Source of the DNA: a bacterium ADurb.Bin374
GTDB taxonomy: Bacteria; Riflebacteria; Ozemobacteria; Ozemobacterales; Ozemobacteraceae
Assembly (NCBI GenBank): GCA_002068715.1
Contig: MWAR01000440.1
Location: 1-5,058 of the forward strand
DNA length: 5,058 bases
Direction: 5' to 3'
The position numbers were made by a program, and so were the translations under genes. This document shows, one piece after another, positions 4,929-5,058 of this stretch. The stretch's first letter is position 1; the number at the start of each line of letters is the position of its first letter. Below the pieces are notes generated by a model, which did not search any database, was not told where the DNA came from, and saw only the letters and a list, made by a program, of their open reading frames with translations.

Positions 4929-5058
4929 CATTCCGCTGCAGGCGGGAATGAGCATCGGGATGCTGCTGATCTCGGTGGAACTTTTGTTGATGTTGATCAT
5001 CCTGCTTTTCATTCCCGGCGACTACGCCGGGCCATGCTTCATCGGCTTCGCGATCGGC
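4921..5058 (+). CDS. hppA: Membrane-bound ion-translocating pyrophosphatase, internal fragment
   Basis: This 46-residue frame is open to the window edge. It reads YDIPLQAGMSIGMLLISVEL, then a hydrophobic LLLMLIILLFI, then PGDYAGPCFIGFAIG. I recognise this as an internal segment of the H+/Na+-pumping pyrophosphatase family, of the subgroup in which it continues ESLGAS(A)LRIAGGIFTKIADIG. These enzymes hydrolyse cytoplasmic pyrophosphate and pump protons or sodium ions across the membrane. The piece would cover about transmembrane helix 4 and the beginning of helix 5, so the N-terminal part, start codon and ribosome site are missing on the left, and the catalytic loops lie beyond the right edge. 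Ion specificity cannot be judged from this piece. The frame begins abruptly where dxr is lost, so it is not a gene with its own start here; the ATG at 4948 is simply an internal Met. Confidence 0.8.

Noticed and set aside
4880..4935. Simple frameshift in dxr
   Set aside because: Reading on in the other frames does not restore PVDSEH or later Dxr sequence; instead the text becomes pyrophosphatase, so a single indel does not explain the break.
1..5058. CRISPR array, tRNA, rRNA or insertion sequence
   Set aside because: No regularly spaced repeats, tRNA-like cloverleaf, rRNA segments, transposase motifs or terminal inverted repeats were seen on either strand.

Overview
The window is a GC-rich bacterial stretch with all recognisable genes on the + strand. 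It encodes both subunits of exonuclease VII and a set of isoprenoid genes from the methylerythritol phosphate (MEP) pathway. The order is xseA, xseB, ispA, ispD, a 288-base gap, ispE, dxr (N-terminal part only), and then a fragment of a membrane pyrophosphatase (hppA) at the right edge. The high GC content, Shine-Dalgarno-like sites, ATGA-type gene overlaps and MEP genes all indicate a bacterium. Nothing in the sequence fixes the phylum; an uncultivated, high-GC lineage is plausible but is inference.

Layout. Bases 1-98 hold no gene I can name, only a 9-bp hairpin at the very edge. Bases 99-3305 form one tight block: xseA/xseB, xseB/ispA and ispA/ispD each overlap by four bases (ATGA, ATGA, GTGA), which suggests one mRNA with translational coupling. 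Bases 3306-3593 are non-coding and AT-richer in part. They contain short direct and inverted repeats that look like intergenic repeat elements, and a candidate sigma-70 promoter just ahead of ispE. ispE and dxr follow with a 15-base spacer.

Function. XseA and XseB form the single-strand nuclease exonuclease VII. Dxr, IspD and IspE catalyse the second, third and fourth steps of the MEP route to IPP and DMAPP, and IspA condenses these into farnesyl diphosphate. The first MEP enzyme (dxs), ispF, ispG and ispH are not in the window. xseA-xseB-ispA is a widespread bacterial arrangement; here it is extended with ispD, ispE and dxr instead of the more familiar dxs.

The most unusual point is at about 4912-4928. 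The dxr frame matches the family up to the Leu-Leu that normally precedes the metal-binding Asp-Ser-Glu-His motif, then meets a stop. From there a different frame reads cleanly as an internal piece of a membrane-bound, ion-pumping pyrophosphatase, entered in mid-protein without a start. This is either a genuine rearrangement or, more likely, an assembly or library chimera. Apart from this I see a conventional housekeeping locus and no convincing evidence of a new biological system.
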